Shown piece after piece: positions 26,762 through 35,593 of a DNA stretch of 64,000 nt. The notes under the pieces were generated by a model. That model saw nothing but the letters and a program-made list of their open reading frames with translations. It was not told the DNA's origin and searched no databases. The position numbers and the translations under genes are program-made. Source of the DNA: Tabrizicola sp. (lineage in GTDB: Bacteria > Pseudomonadota > Alphaproteobacteria > Rhodobacterales > Rhodobacteraceae); NCBI GenBank assembly GCA_016792685.1, contig JAEULQ010000065.1, forward strand, positions 1 to 64,000. Direction: 5' to 3'. Positions within the stretch are counted from its first letter, which is position 1, and each line of letters starts with the position of its first letter.

Positions 26762-27441
26762 CGGAACTGGTCCAGAACCCGCCGGAAACCGCCGGGGCTG
26801 ACAACAAAGCTGAGCAGAAAACCCGCCGCAAAGCCGGCGACTTCGGCCACCCAGGTCCAGCCACCGCCAAAGAGCACTCCGAACACAAGCTGAATGGCAA
26901 GCAGGAACCCGATCAGCGAGAATGCGCGGTACTTGTTGGCCCCGACGCGGGCCAAATTGGTGAAGATCAGGAAGGTGAAGGCACCAATCAGGCCGTAGAC
27001 CGCCGGAAAGGCGCCGATCAGCGGGACGCGGACGTCCGGCACCATGAGGCCATAGGCCAGCGCACCCACTGCGGCCGAGCCCATGACCACGATGACGACC
27101 CCCCACCACCGGAAGACCTCGGCGACCATCTTGCCAAGCGCCAGAAGCATCACCACGGCGAAGAGCGCGTTGGTGAAGCTGCCATGGACCAGGGAATGGC
27201 TGACCAGGCGGTGCAGCTCTTCCAATGGATAACCGCCGGTCTGCCACTGGTGCTTCAGAAGCTCGGGAAACGCACCGAAACGTTCGACCGCCTGCAGGCG
27301 CCATCCAACACCCCCTGCACCACCGACCAGACCGCGTTCGGCAAGGGTGAGTGCGATTTCCATCGCGATCAACGGCAGGGCAAGCACCCAGACGATCATG
27401 GGCAACGGGTTCAAGGGTGCAGCCTGCGGGTCCTGGTCCAT
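26752..27441 (-). CDS. Rhomboid-fold membrane protein lacking catalytic residues
   Basis: This 229-residue protein has about six membrane segments in rhomboid order: 'HRLVSHSLVHGSF' (loop 1/TM2), 'PLIGAFPAVYGLIGAF' (TM4) and 'VAEVAGFAAGFLLSF' (TM6). The active serine motif GxSG is replaced by GAFPA (Phe 145 at the Ser position), and the TM6 His is replaced by Glu 200. The TM2 His/Asn pair also seems absent. The fold is therefore rhomboid, but protease activity is unlikely. Inactive rhomboids elsewhere act in membrane-protein trafficking or degradation. It is convergent with murJ. Residue alignment was done by eye. Confidence 0.8.
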   Translation of the reverse strand: MDQDPQAAPLNPLPMIVWVLALPLIAMEIALTLAERGLVGGAGGVGWRLQAVERFGAFPELLKHQWQTGGYPLEELHRLVSHSLVHGSFTNALFAVVMLLALGKMVAEVFRWWGVVIVVMGSAAVGALAYGLMVPDVRVPLIGAFPAVYGLIGAFTFLIFTNLARVGANKYRAFSLIGFLLAIQLVFGVLFGGGWTWVAEVAGFAAGFLLSFVVSPGGFRRVLDQFRQR

Positions 27442-27517
27442 GCCTGCCTGTCCGATTGACGGTTCTTCCCCCTTCGATTACGCGGGTTCGGCAGCTTAAT
27501 CCAGACGGAGCCTTTCC

Positions 27518-28570
27518 ATGTCATCCGGAACTTCGGCGGTCCAAACGCCGAAAGCCTTCAAGCCCCGCATCTTTTCGGGCATCCAGCCCTCGGGCGGGCT
27601 GACGCTTGGCAACTACCTTGGCGCGCTGAAGCGTTTTGTCGAGAAGCAGGACGAGGGGATCGAGACGATCTACTGCCTCGTCGACATGCATGCGATCACC
27701 ACCTGGCAGGACCCCGCCAAGCTGCGCCATGCCACCCGCGAAGGCGCTGCGGCCTTCATTGCGGCGGGCATCGACCCAAAGCGCTCGATCCTCTTCAACC
27801 AGTCCCAGGTCGGCGCCCATGCCGAGCTTGGCTGGATCTTCAACTGTGTCGCGCGCATGGGCTGGATGAGCCGCATGACCCAGTTCAAGGACAAGGCGGG
27901 CAAGAACAGCGAGAACGTTTCGCTGGGCCTTTTCGCCTATCCTGCGCTGATGGCAGCGGACATCCTGGTCTATCACGCCACGATGGTTCCGGTCGGGGAA
28001 GACCAGAAGCAGCATCTTGAGCTGACCCGCGACATCGCGATCAAGTTCAACAACGACTATGGCGTCAGCTTCTTCCCGGTCGTGGAGCCCCTGATCGAAG
28101 GCGCCGCAACCCGCGTGATGTCGCTTAGGGACGGATCGAAGAAGATGTCCAAGTCGGACCCGTCCGATCAAAGCCGGATCAACTTGACCGACGACGCCGA
28201 TGCGATTGCGCAGAAGATTCGCAAGGCAAAGACCGACCCGGAGCCGCTGCCCGAAACGGCCGAGGGCCTCAAGGACCGCCCCGAGGCCAAGAATCTGGTC
28301 AACATCTATGCGGCCCTCTCTGGCCAGAGTGTTGCCGAAGTCGTTGCCGAATATGCCGGCGCGCAGTTCGGAAGCTTCAAGCCGAAGCTGGTCGAGCTGG
28401 CCGTCGCGAAGCTTTCGCCGATCACGACCGAGATGAACCGGCTGATGGCCGACCCCGGCGAGATCGACCGCATCCTGGCCGATGGTGCCGAGCGGGCCGA
28501 TGCGCTTGCTCGGCCCATTCTGGAACAGGTCTATGACATCACCGGCATGATCCGTTCGCGCTGGCGGTGA
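27518..28570 (+). CDS. trpS: Tryptophan--tRNA ligase
   Basis: This 350-residue class I synthetase has the HIGH-equivalent 'TLGN' in '[18 protein letters not shown]' and 'KKMSKSD' near 208-214, both canonical. '[16 protein letters not shown]' is the tryptophan/ATP site block. Length is typical of bacterial TrpRS. It stands alone behind a 76-bp gap after the divergent rhomboid-like gene. Confidence 0.97.
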   Translation: MSSGTSAVQTPKAFKPRIFSGIQPSGGLTLGNYLGALKRFVEKQDEGIETIYCLVDMHAITTWQDPAKLRHATREGAAAFIAAGIDPKRSILFNQSQVGAHAELGWIFNCVARMGWMSRMTQFKDKAGKNSENVSLGLFAYPALMAADILVYHATMVPVGEDQKQHLELTRDIAIKFNNDYGVSFFPVVEPLIEGAATRVMSLRDGSKKMSKSDPSDQSRINLTDDADAIAQKIRKAKTDPEPLPETAEGLKDRPEAKNLVNIYAALSGQSVAEVVAEYAGAQFGSFKPKLVELAVAKLSPITTEMNRLMADPGEIDRILADGAERADALARPILEQVYDITGMIRSRWR

Positions 28571-28992
28571 TCTGCAATTTTCGGCAGGTCCTTCGCGGGC
28601 CTGTCACATTCCCGATTCACCCGGCCAGTAGTGTCACGGCGTTCGGAGATGCGATCTGTCCCCATCGCCTTTGGCCCTGCCCTGCTGTCCCCTGAGGCTT
28701 GGCCCGACCCGACATGCGCCCCCGTGCCCCCCTGCACGGGGGCTTTTTTCTCCCTTGGCGTGTCCTGGCACCGCAGCACGAGTCCTCAAAGGCCAAGTCT
28801 TTGACTCTACAGACTCTCCCGGCAAGGAAATCCGCTTTTCCACAGCTATTTTTGGAAGAATTCGCTTTACAGGCTTCCGCTCGTGTCCCACCATATCTAG
28901 TAAGGGCAGCGTCGGGCAAACGCTGACCCTTGCCAGACACCCAGCTTCTTGTGGGTCGCGGCCCGCCTGAAGCTTCATAATGAGGCCGGGCA
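28571..28992. other. Structured 422-bp intergenic region, no convincing gene
   Basis: No open frame here has coding character. The region contains a weak stem-loop (28583-28605), a strong intrinsic terminator on the plus strand (28718-28750), and a less GC-rich stretch around 28800-28880 with TTGACT at 28801 and ttttccaca. A further imperfect hairpin lies at 28902-28931 and a palindrome tgaagcttca near 28971, just before the YbjN-like gene. The distance of 148 bp from trpS stop to terminator leaves room for a small RNA, but none was recognised. Confidence 0.5.
28718..28750 (+). terminator. Rho-independent terminator
   Basis: A perfect 10-bp GC stem (gcccccgtgc/gcacgggggc) with a 6-base loop is followed at once by six T residues. 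It is the best intrinsic terminator in the window. It probably ends the trpS transcript or a small RNA starting in the trpS 3' region. Confidence 0.9.
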
Positions 28993-29496
28993 ATGTCGCT
29001 TTCCGAGGACTACGCTGCGATGGAAGATCTGCATCCGATCGACATCGTCGAGACCCTGGCCGAGCATCATGCTTGGGAATTCGACCGTGTGACCGATGAC
29101 CAGATCGCCATGGCGGTCGAGGGTCAATGGCGGACCTATTCGCTGACACTCGCCTGGTCCGAGCAGGACGAGACGCTACGCCTGATTTGCACTTTCGAGA
29201 TGGAGCCGCCGGAGGACAAGATCCCCGCGCTTTACGATATTCTTAATCGCTGCAACGACATGGTCTGGTCCGGCGCCTTCACCTGGTGGGGCGAGCAGAA
29301 GCTGATGGTCTGGCGTTATGGTTTGGTCCTCTCGGGCGGTCAGGTCGCGGGGCCGGAGCAGATCGACCGGCTGATTGCTGCGGCCGTCATGGCGTCGGAG
29401 CGGTTCTATCCGGCCTTCCAGCTGACCTGCTGGGGCGACCAGACGCCTGCCGAGGCGATGAAAGTCGCCATTGCCGAGGCTTACGGCCGCGCCTAA
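28993..29496 (+). CDS. YbjN domain protein
   Basis: A 167-residue cytoplasmic protein with the YbjN pattern 'EFDRVTDDQIAMAVEG', 'LAWSEQDETLRLICTFEME' and 'LNRCNDMVWSGAFTWW', a fold shared with type III secretion chaperones. Such proteins are often found next to proC in Rhodobacterales. E. coli YbjN affects motility and stress, but the alphaproteobacterial role is undefined. GAGG precedes the ATG. proC starts 27 bp downstream, so they are probably co-transcribed. Confidence 0.82.
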   Translation: MSLSEDYAAMEDLHPIDIVETLAEHHAWEFDRVTDDQIAMAVEGQWRTYSLTLAWSEQDETLRLICTFEMEPPEDKIPALYDILNRCNDMVWSGAFTWWGEQKLMVWRYGLVLSGGQVAGPEQIDRLIAAAVMASERFYPAFQLTCWGDQTPAEAMKVAIAEAYGRA

Positions 29497-29523
29497 CCTC
29501 TCCCCGGTTTGAAGGGGGGTTCA

Positions 29524-30336
29524 ATGACACTGGATCGCGTGGCCCGGGACGGGCTGGTGCTGCTTGGCTGCGGCAAGATGGGGACGGCGCTCTTGACCGG
29601 CTGGCTGGCGGCGGGGGTGCCTCCGGCTTCGGTCTGGGTGATCGAGCCCAATCCGACCGACTGGCTGCGGTCGACCGGAGTGCATCTGAATCAAGGGGTT
29701 CCGGCTTCTCCTGCCGTGGCGCTGCTGGCGGTGAAGCCGCAGATGATGGGCGCCGCCCTGCCCGCCTTGCAGGCCCTGGGGAACGGGAAGACGCTTTTCG
29801 TTTCCATCGCTGCGGGGACCACGATTGCGACGTTCGAGGCGGCCTTGGGGGCGCAGACGCCAATCGTGCGGACGATGCCGAACACTCCGGCGATGGTGGG
29901 CCGTGGGATCACCGCGATCTGTCGGAATGCCCATGTCTCCGATGCCGACTTTGCCCTTGCTCGCAACCTGATGGCCGCCGTGGGTCAGGTGGTAGTGCTG
30001 ACGGGTGAAGATCAGATTGACGCAGTGACCGCCGTCTCCGGTTCCGGCCCGGCCTATGTCTTCCACCTGATCGAGACGATGGCCGCCGCAGGCGAAGCCG
30101 AGGGCCTACCCGCCGATGTGGCGATGCAGCTTGCCCGTGCGACCGTCTGCGGGGCCGGGGAGTTGGCCTACCAAAGCCCTGAAAGCGCTGCACAATTGCG
30201 GATCAACGTGACCTCTCCTGGCGGGACCACGGCGGCCGCTTTAGGCGTGCTCATGGACCCAGAGACGGGCTTCCCGGCGCTCCTGAAACGGGCGGTCAAG
30301 GCCGCTGCCGACCGGGGCCGGGAGCTTGGCAAATGA
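29524..30336 (+). CDS. proC: Pyrroline-5-carboxylate reductase
   Basis: This 270-residue NAD(P)H enzyme makes the last step of proline synthesis. It has the Rossmann 'LLGCGKMGTALLTGW', 'PIVRTMPNTPAMVGRGITAI', 'AVSGSGPAYVFHLIE' and the C-terminal 'VTSPGGTTAAAL'. The start at 29524 is directly preceded by AAGGGGGG. It overlaps the next gene, csaA, by 4 bp. Confidence 0.95.
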   Translation: MTLDRVARDGLVLLGCGKMGTALLTGWLAAGVPPASVWVIEPNPTDWLRSTGVHLNQGVPASPAVALLAVKPQMMGAALPALQALGNGKTLFVSIAAGTTIATFEAALGAQTPIVRTMPNTPAMVGRGITAICRNAHVSDADFALARNLMAAVGQVVVLTGEDQIDAVTAVSGSGPAYVFHLIETMAAAGEAEGLPADVAMQLARATVCGAGELAYQSPESAAQLRINVTSPGGTTAAALGVLMDPETGFPALLKRAVKAAADRGRELGK

Positions 30337-30668
30337 CTATCTCTTACGCCGATTTCGAGAAGGTCGACATTCGTGTCGGGCGCATCACCCGGGCCGAGCC
30401 CTTTCCGGAAGCCCGGAAACCGGCTTTCAAGCTCTGGGTCGCTTTCGGGCCGGATATCGGCGAAAAACGCTCTTCGGCGCAGATCACCACACACTACAAG
30501 CTTGAGGAGCTGGTCGGTCGGCAAGTCCTGGCCGTCGTCAACTTCCCGCCCCGCCAGATCGGCCCGGCCCTGTCCGAGGTCCTGGTGCTGGGCGTGCCGG
30601 ACGAAGCGGGCCAGGTCGTGCTGATCGGGCCCGGTCATGAGGTTCCCCTGGGAGGAAAACTCTTCTGA
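30333..30668 (+). CDS. csaA: CsaA/YgjH-like tRNA-binding domain protein
   Basis: This 111-residue OB-fold protein of the EMAP-II/tRNA-binding type opens 'FEKVDIRVGRITRAEPFPEA'. It contains 'KLWVAFGPDIGEKRSSAQI', 'VNFPPRQIGPALSEVLVLG' and a C-terminal 'GPGHEVPLGGKLF'. CsaA homologues bind tRNA and have been called secretion chaperones in Bacillus. The overlap with both neighbours (ATGA with proC, TGATG with the dehydrogenase) indicates one operon. Confidence 0.88.
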   Translation: MTISYADFEKVDIRVGRITRAEPFPEARKPAFKLWVAFGPDIGEKRSSAQITTHYKLEELVGRQVLAVVNFPPRQIGPALSEVLVLGVPDEAGQVVLIGPGHEVPLGGKLF

Positions 30669-31624
30669 TGCAAAGACTTCTGATCACCCGCCGCCTGCCC
30701 GACCGTGTTCTGGAGGCCGCCCGTGCCCGCTTCGACGTGACGCTGCGCGACCGGACCGAGCCGCTTTCGGCCGAAGAGCTTCGCGCCGCGCTGCGCGACT
30801 TCGACGCGGTGCTGCCGACACTGGGCGACCGGTTCCAAGCCGACGTTTTTGCTGATGTTTCAGCGCCTCGGGCCAGGATTCTTGCCAACTTCGGAGTGGG
30901 CTACAACCACATCGACGCCGAAGCGGCGAAGGCGGCGGGGCTTGCTGTCACCAACACCCCCGGCGCGGTGACGGACGCAACGGCAGACATCGCGCTGAGC
31001 CTGATCCTGATGACGGCCCGCCGCCTTGGCGAGGGAGAACGTATCCTGCGGGCGGGCGCCTGGGGAGGCTGGGGCCCGGTGCAGATGCTTGGCACACATG
31101 TCACCGGGAAACGGTTGGGTATCATAGGCTTCGGCCGGATCGGCAAGGCAATTGCCAAGCGCTGCCACTACGGGTTCGACATGGAGGTGGTGTTCCACAA
31201 CCGCTCCAAGGTCGAAGACCCGGGACTTCCGGCGCGGCAAGTGGAGATGGCCGAGGCGATGGCTTCGGATTTTGTCGTGGTCGCCGTGCCCGGGGGCAAG
31301 GCGACGCATCATCTGATTGATGCTGACGCGCTGGGAATGATGAAGACCACCGGCATCTTCGTGAACATCAGCCGGGGCGATGTGGTCGATGAAACTGCCC
31401 TGATCGACGCCCTGCAACAGGGCCGGATCGCAGGGGCCGGGCTGGATGTCTACGAGTTCGAGCCGAAGGTTCCGGCCGCCCTGATCGCGATGGAAAACGT
31501 CACGCTCTTGCCGCATCTCGGCACCGCTTGCCTGGAGGTGCGTGAGAACATGGGGATGATGGCGGTCGCGAACCTGATTGTGCATCTGGAAGGCAAGCCC
31601 CTGCCGAACCTCGTCAACCCATGA
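30668..31624 (+). CDS. D-isomer 2-hydroxyacid dehydrogenase (glyoxylate/hydroxypyruvate reductase type)
   Basis: This 318-residue NAD(P)-dependent enzyme has the Rossmann loop 'LGIIGFGRIGKAIAKR' near 153. The catalytic Arg is in 'VNISRGDVVDETAL', Glu in the segment after 'GLDVYEFEP', and His in 'LLPHLGTACLEVRE'. The family reduces 2-keto acids, and glyoxylate or hydroxypyruvate is the most likely substrate from overall similarity. It overlaps csaA by 1 base and the downstream sulfotransferase-like gene by 4. Confidence 0.88.
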   Translation: MQRLLITRRLPDRVLEAARARFDVTLRDRTEPLSAEELRAALRDFDAVLPTLGDRFQADVFADVSAPRARILANFGVGYNHIDAEAAKAAGLAVTNTPGAVTDATADIALSLILMTARRLGEGERILRAGAWGGWGPVQMLGTHVTGKRLGIIGFGRIGKAIAKRCHYGFDMEVVFHNRSKVEDPGLPARQVEMAEAMASDFVVVAVPGGKATHHLIDADALGMMKTTGIFVNISRGDVVDETALIDALQQGRIAGAGLDVYEFEPKVPAALIAMENVTLLPHLGTACLEVRENMGMMAVANLIVHLEGKPLPNLVNP

Positions 31625-32277
31625 TCCTCTCCCGCGCCCGCCGGTTCATCTTCGTGCACGTGCCGAAGACCGGCGGGACGGCCTTTACGCTCGCCTATGA
31701 GGCGCGGGCGGCGAAGGATGACATCCTGATCGGCGACACACCAAAGGCGCGTAAACGGGCCGGGCGCTGGAAGGGGATAAAGACGGCTGGGCGGGTCTGG
31801 AAACACTCGACGCTGGCAGACGTGGTGGGGTTGATCACCCCGGAGGAAATCGAGGCATTCCAGACGGTTACCATGGTGCGGAACCCCTGGGACCGGGTGG
31901 TCAGCTATTACCATTGGCTGCGGACGCAAAGCTTTGCGCATCCGGCGGTGGGGTTGGCCAAGAGCCATGACTTCAGCGGCTTCCTGAACCACCCGCAGAC
32001 GATTGCGGGGTTTCGGCTTTGGCCTTACGGCGCCTACCTGCGGCGGAGCGACGGGTCAGAAAAGCCAAGCGTTTTCATTCGGTTGGAGCACTATGCCGAG
32101 GATGTGGCCCCAGTGGAGACGCATCTGGGCTTCGCGCTGCCCCTGACACGCGCCAATGCCAGTGAGCGGACACGCGACTGGAGAATCTACTATTCGGCAC
32201 GGGATGTGGCGACGGTGGCGGACGTCTGCGGCGAGGATATCGAGCGGTTCGGCTACCGGTTCGATCCAACCCCTTGA
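31621..32277 (+). CDS. Sulfotransferase-family protein
   Basis: This 218-residue protein has the 5'-phosphosulfate-binding motif 'FIFVHVPKTGGTAFTLAYE' (PAPS loop) near the N-terminus and the 3'-phosphate-binding 'VTMVRNPWDRVVSYYHWL' around 85. These are the two signatures of sulfotransferase family 2. The C-terminal half is family-typical but not specific. It is the last gene of the proC operon. The acceptor is unknown, and some Rhodobacterales members act on cell-surface polysaccharide or small molecules. Confidence 0.85.
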   Translation: MILSRARRFIFVHVPKTGGTAFTLAYEARAAKDDILIGDTPKARKRAGRWKGIKTAGRVWKHSTLADVVGLITPEEIEAFQTVTMVRNPWDRVVSYYHWLRTQSFAHPAVGLAKSHDFSGFLNHPQTIAGFRLWPYGAYLRRSDGSEKPSVFIRLEHYAEDVAPVETHLGFALPLTRANASERTRDWRIYYSARDVATVADVCGEDIERFGYRFDPTP

Positions 32278-32388
32278 GAACGCAGTCTTGGCCCGGCCAA
32301 GTGCAGGCCTTTCGGCCGTCTTCAATTCGTCCTGTTTAAATCTCTAAGCGTGCAGAGACGCGAGCCCGTTGCGCGTGATTGCCGCGGC

Positions 32389-32416
32389 GTAGGGCGGGCG
32401 ATTTTGCCCACCCTAC
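32389..32416. repeat. Second copy of the GTAGGG-GGGC stem-loop
   Basis: An 11-bp stem (gtagggcgggc/gcccaccctac, one mismatched position) with a 6-base loop lies 10 bp beyond the fadB-type gene stop. It is the same element as at 15243-15265. It could serve as the 3'-end structure for that operon. The flanking 149 bp between 32278 and 32426 hold nothing else recognisable. Confidence 0.75.
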
Positions 32417-32426
32417 CTGGTGTCGC

Positions 32427-34616
32427 TCAGGCTGCGGCCTTTTCCCCGCCGAACCGGCCGTAGAAGGTCTCGCCCTTGTCAGCCATCTCGCGCAGAAGCG
32501 CGGGGGCGTGGAAGCGGGGGCCGAACTGGGCGGTGAGGCCGCGGCAAATCTCGACTGCGCGGGGCGCGCCGATGATGTCGAGCCAGGAGAATGGCCCGCC
32601 GGACCAGGGCGCAAAGCCCCAGCCGAGGATCGCGCCGACGTCGCCTTCGCGGATGTCGGTGAGGACGCCGTCCTCCAGCGCCCGAACGGCCTCCAGCACT
32701 TGCGCGAAGAGGAGGCGGTGCTGGACATCCGTGAGGCTCGGTTGCGCCTTGTCGAGCGGGTATTTGGCTTCCAGCCCCTCCCAAAGCCCCAGACGCTCGC
32801 CCTTGTCGGAATAGGCGTAGAAGCCCGCGTTGGACTTCTTGCCGAGACGGCCATGGTCGGCCATCCAGAAGAGGACATGGTCCACCGCTTCATCGGGGTA
32901 GTCTGCGCCCATCGCGGCCTTGGTGGCCTTGGCGATCTTCACCCCAAGGTCGATCGAGGTCTCATCGACCAGTTGCAGGGGCCCAAGTGGCATGCCCACG
33001 AGCTTGGCCGCATTCTCGATCAGCGCGGGTTCCACCCCTTCGGCGACCATGCGGATGCCTTCGTTGATGTAGGGGATTATGCAGCGGTTGGCGTAGAAGA
33101 ACCGGGCGTCGTTGACGACGATCGGGGTCTTGCGGATCTGGCGGACGAAGTCGAGCGCCTTGGCCACGGCCACGTCGCCGGTCTTCTTGCCACGGATGAT
33201 CTCGACCAGGTTCATCTTGTCGACGGGCGAGAAGAAATGGATGCCGATGAACTCGTCGGGCCGTTGGCTGGCGGCGGCGAGGCCGGTGATCGGCAGGGTC
33301 GAGGTGTTGGTGGCATAGATGCAGTCCGCCGCCGTCGCGGCCTCGACCTTGTGGGTGACGTCGGCCTTGACCTTGGGGTCCTCGAAGACGGCCTCCACGA
33401 TCAGGTCGGCCCCGGCGAGGGCCGCGTAATCGGTGGTCGCGGTGATGCGGCCCAGGACTTCGGCCTTTTTCTCTGCCGTCACCTTGCCGCGTTTCATCCC
33501 CTTGTCGAGGAGGCCTTCGGAATGCGCCTTGCCTCGGTCTGCGGCCTCTTGGGTGTTGTCGATCAGTACGACCTCGATCCCGGCATTGGCCGAGACATAG
33601 GCGATCCCCGCGCCCATCATGCCGGCACCGATCACGCCGAGTTTCTTCACCGACTGGTCGGGCGCGGCGGGGCGGTTCGCGCCTTTTTCCAGCGCTTCCT
33701 TGTTGATGAAGAGGCTGCGGATCATCGCGGAGGACGAAGGGTTCATCAGGACCGAGGTGAAATGCCGTGCCTCGATCTTCAGAGCCGTGTCGAAGGGGAC
33801 GAGGGCGCCTTCATACACCGCCGCGAGGAGCGCCTTGGCTGCCGGGTAGACGCCCATGGTCTTGCCATGGACCATGGCCGAAGCGCCGACAAAAGTCGGG
33901 AAGCCCGCCGGGTGATAGGGCGCACCGCCGGGCATCTTGTAGCCCTTGGCGTCCCAGGGTTTCACCAGATCGATGTCAGTGGCCGAAAGCACCCACTCCT
34001 TGGCCCGTTTCAGCAGGTCTTCGGGGGCCACGACCTCGTCGATCAGGCTGGATGCCTTGGCTTCCTTGGGCGAGACGAGCTTGCCTTCCAGCAGGAAGGG
34101 CGCCGCCATCATTGCGCCGAGCTTGCGGGAAAGCCGCGTCGTGCCTCCAGCGCCGGGGAAGATGCCGACCATGATCTCGGGCAGGCCGATCTTGGCCTTG
34201 GGATTGTCGGCGGCAATTATGCGGTGGCAGGAGAGCGGGAGTTCGAGGCCGATCCCCAGCGCTGTGCCCGGAAGGGCCGCGACGATCGGCTTCCCGCCCT
34301 TCAGCGTCTTCGGGTCCATCCCGGCGCGTTCGATCTTCCGCAGGACCTGGTGCATCCCCATCACGCCATCAAAGATCGCCTGAGCGCCCCCGGCCCGCAT
34401 CTTCGCGATGACGTTCAGGTCCATGCCGCCGGCGAAGTCCTTCTTTCCGGAAGTAAGGATGATCCCCTTGACGGCGGCATTGGCCAGGGCCTCGTCGATA
34501 AGGCCGGAGAGATGCATGAAGGCCTCGGTCGACATCACGTTCATCGACTTGGACTTGACGTCCCAGGTGATCGTGGCGACGCCCTCAGCGTCCTTGCTCA
34601 TGGTGAAGTCGGTCAT
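32427..34616 (-). CDS. fadB: Fatty-acid oxidation multifunctional enzyme (enoyl-CoA hydratase / 3-hydroxyacyl-CoA dehydrogenase)
   Basis: This 729-residue FadB/FadJ-type fusion has a crotonase domain at 1-190 ('GKPIVAALPGTALGIGLELP' and 'GLPEIMVGIFPGAGGTTRLS'). An NAD-binding 3-hydroxyacyl-CoA dehydrogenase domain starts near 323 ('LGVIGAGMMGAGIAYVSA') and is followed by 'GIHFFSPVDKMNLVEI'. Two C-terminal helical domains follow ('RCIIPYINEGIRMVAEGVEP'). It performs hydration and NAD-linked oxidation in beta-oxidation. It is coupled by 4-bp overlap to the bicupin gene, an unusual partner. Distinguishing FadB from FadJ is not possible here. Confidence 0.93.
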   Translation of the reverse strand: MTDFTMSKDAEGVATITWDVKSKSMNVMSTEAFMHLSGLIDEALANAAVKGIILTSGKKDFAGGMDLNVIAKMRAGGAQAIFDGVMGMHQVLRKIERAGMDPKTLKGGKPIVAALPGTALGIGLELPLSCHRIIAADNPKAKIGLPEIMVGIFPGAGGTTRLSRKLGAMMAAPFLLEGKLVSPKEAKASSLIDEVVAPEDLLKRAKEWVLSATDIDLVKPWDAKGYKMPGGAPYHPAGFPTFVGASAMVHGKTMGVYPAAKALLAAVYEGALVPFDTALKIEARHFTSVLMNPSSSAMIRSLFINKEALEKGANRPAAPDQSVKKLGVIGAGMMGAGIAYVSANAGIEVVLIDNTQEAADRGKAHSEGLLDKGMKRGKVTAEKKAEVLGRITATTDYAALAGADLIVEAVFEDPKVKADVTHKVEAATAADCIYATNTSTLPITGLAAASQRPDEFIGIHFFSPVDKMNLVEIIRGKKTGDVAVAKALDFVRQIRKTPIVVNDARFFYANRCIIPYINEGIRMVAEGVEPALIENAAKLVGMPLGPLQLVDETSIDLGVKIAKATKAAMGADYPDEAVDHVLFWMADHGRLGKKSNAGFYAYSDKGERLGLWEGLEAKYPLDKAQPSLTDVQHRLLFAQVLEAVRALEDGVLTDIREGDVGAILGWGFAPWSGGPFSWLDIIGAPRAVEICRGLTAQFGPRFHAPALLREMADKGETFYGRFGGEKAAA

Positions 34617-35593
34617 CTGTTGGTCTCCTTGGGCCAGCCGGGATAGGGGGTGCCGTCCTTGTGCGACAAGGTGCGGAGGCCGTTCCGGCGCGAGTAGTGA
34701 AGGTCGATGTCGGGATAGGTCACCTCGTCCTCGGGCAGGCGGGAGCCCGCGACGAAATAGGTGACCGGTTGGGAAGTGCGGTTTTCCAGCTGGTGCGCAT
34801 TGGCGACCCCAGCGGGCCAGCAGACGCAGGTGCCGGGGGGCAGGTCGCGGGCGCCGTCGTTTTCATGCAGGGTGACGACGCCGTCGAGCGTGTAGAGGAA
34901 TTCGTCTTCGTCAGAATGCCAGTGGCGCTGGCCAGAGCGGGCGCCGGGCATCAGGGTCTCGGTGAAGGCCCCGAACTGGGTAAGCCCGCCTGCGTCCGAG
35001 AGTGGATGGGCGATATAGTCGCCAATTTCGGTATAGGGGGCGGGATAGGGGCTCGGGTAGGTCTCGCCCGGAACCGATCCCGCGCGCAGGACACTGGGCT
35101 TGGGCGTGCCGTCGAAAGGCTTGCCCCAGGGTGCGCGGAGGTTCAGGAGTTCCTCGGGCAACTCGCCTTCCCTGAGGATTGCGCCACCCTTGGCGACCAT
35201 TTGCCAGCGGGTCTCGCCATTGATCTGGCGGCGGCCGTCGTCGGGATAGGTGCAGATATCACCTTTGGCTCGGGTTCCGACAATCAGGTAACGGGCGGGC
35301 ACGTCGCCCCGGTTTGTCAGGTGATGAGCATTCGGGTCGCCATGGCGCCAGCAGACAGCGTCGCCAGGGAAAAGGTCGGTCATCCCATGATCATCGCGCA
35401 GGGTCGCGGTGCCGGAGAGGAGGTAGAGAAACTCATCCTCGGCAGAATGCCAGTGGCGGTGGCTGGACCAGGCCCCGGGGGCAAGCGTATCGATGTAGGC
35501 ACCGAACTGGGTCAAGCCGCCCGCCACGGAGAGGTGGAGGGTCTGGAGCCCGTTCTGGCCGCTGACGGGTGCCGAGGTGGGGTCGATGATCAT
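34613..35593 (-). CDS. Bicupin protein
   Basis: This 326-residue protein has two similar cupin domains. Each carries 'GGLTQFGA' followed by 'RHWHSxEDEFLY', supplying the His-x-His and Glu metal ligands (about 47-54 and 219-226), and a later 'NAH' histidine. The single-domain cupin at 36045 has the same motif, so all three domains share an ancestor. The C-terminus carries 'PGWP'. Cupins can be metal-dependent dioxygenases, isomerases or storage proteins. The intact metal sites suggest an enzyme, but the substrate is unknown. It overlaps fadB and the NTF2-like gene by 4 bp on each side. Confidence 0.82.
   Translation of the reverse strand: MIIDPTSAPVSGQNGLQTLHLSVAGGLTQFGAYIDTLAPGAWSSHRHWHSAEDEFLYLLSGTATLRDDHGMTDLFPGDAVCWRHGDPNAHHLTNRGDVPARYLIVGTRAKGDICTYPDDGRRQINGETRWQMVAKGGAILREGELPEELLNLRAPWGKPFDGTPKPSVLRAGSVPGETYPSPYPAPYTEIGDYIAHPLSDAGGLTQFGAFTETLMPGARSGQRHWHSDEDEFLYTLDGVVTLHENDGARDLPPGTCVCWPAGVANAHQLENRTSQPVTYFVAGSRLPEDEVTYPDIDLHYSRRNGLRTLSHKDGTPYPGWPKETNR

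Noticed and set aside
28571-28717. Possible SRP or 6S RNA after trpS
   Set aside because: The conserved SRP loop sequence and the 6S bubble architecture were not found.
28671-28970. A 99-codon plus-strand frame in the gap after trpS
   Set aside because: It runs through a perfect terminator hairpin and has no ribosome site or recognisable sequence.
32379-34646. A 755-codon plus-strand frame opposite fadB
   Set aside because: It is an antisense shadow, lacking domains and with a composition unlike real proteins of this genome.
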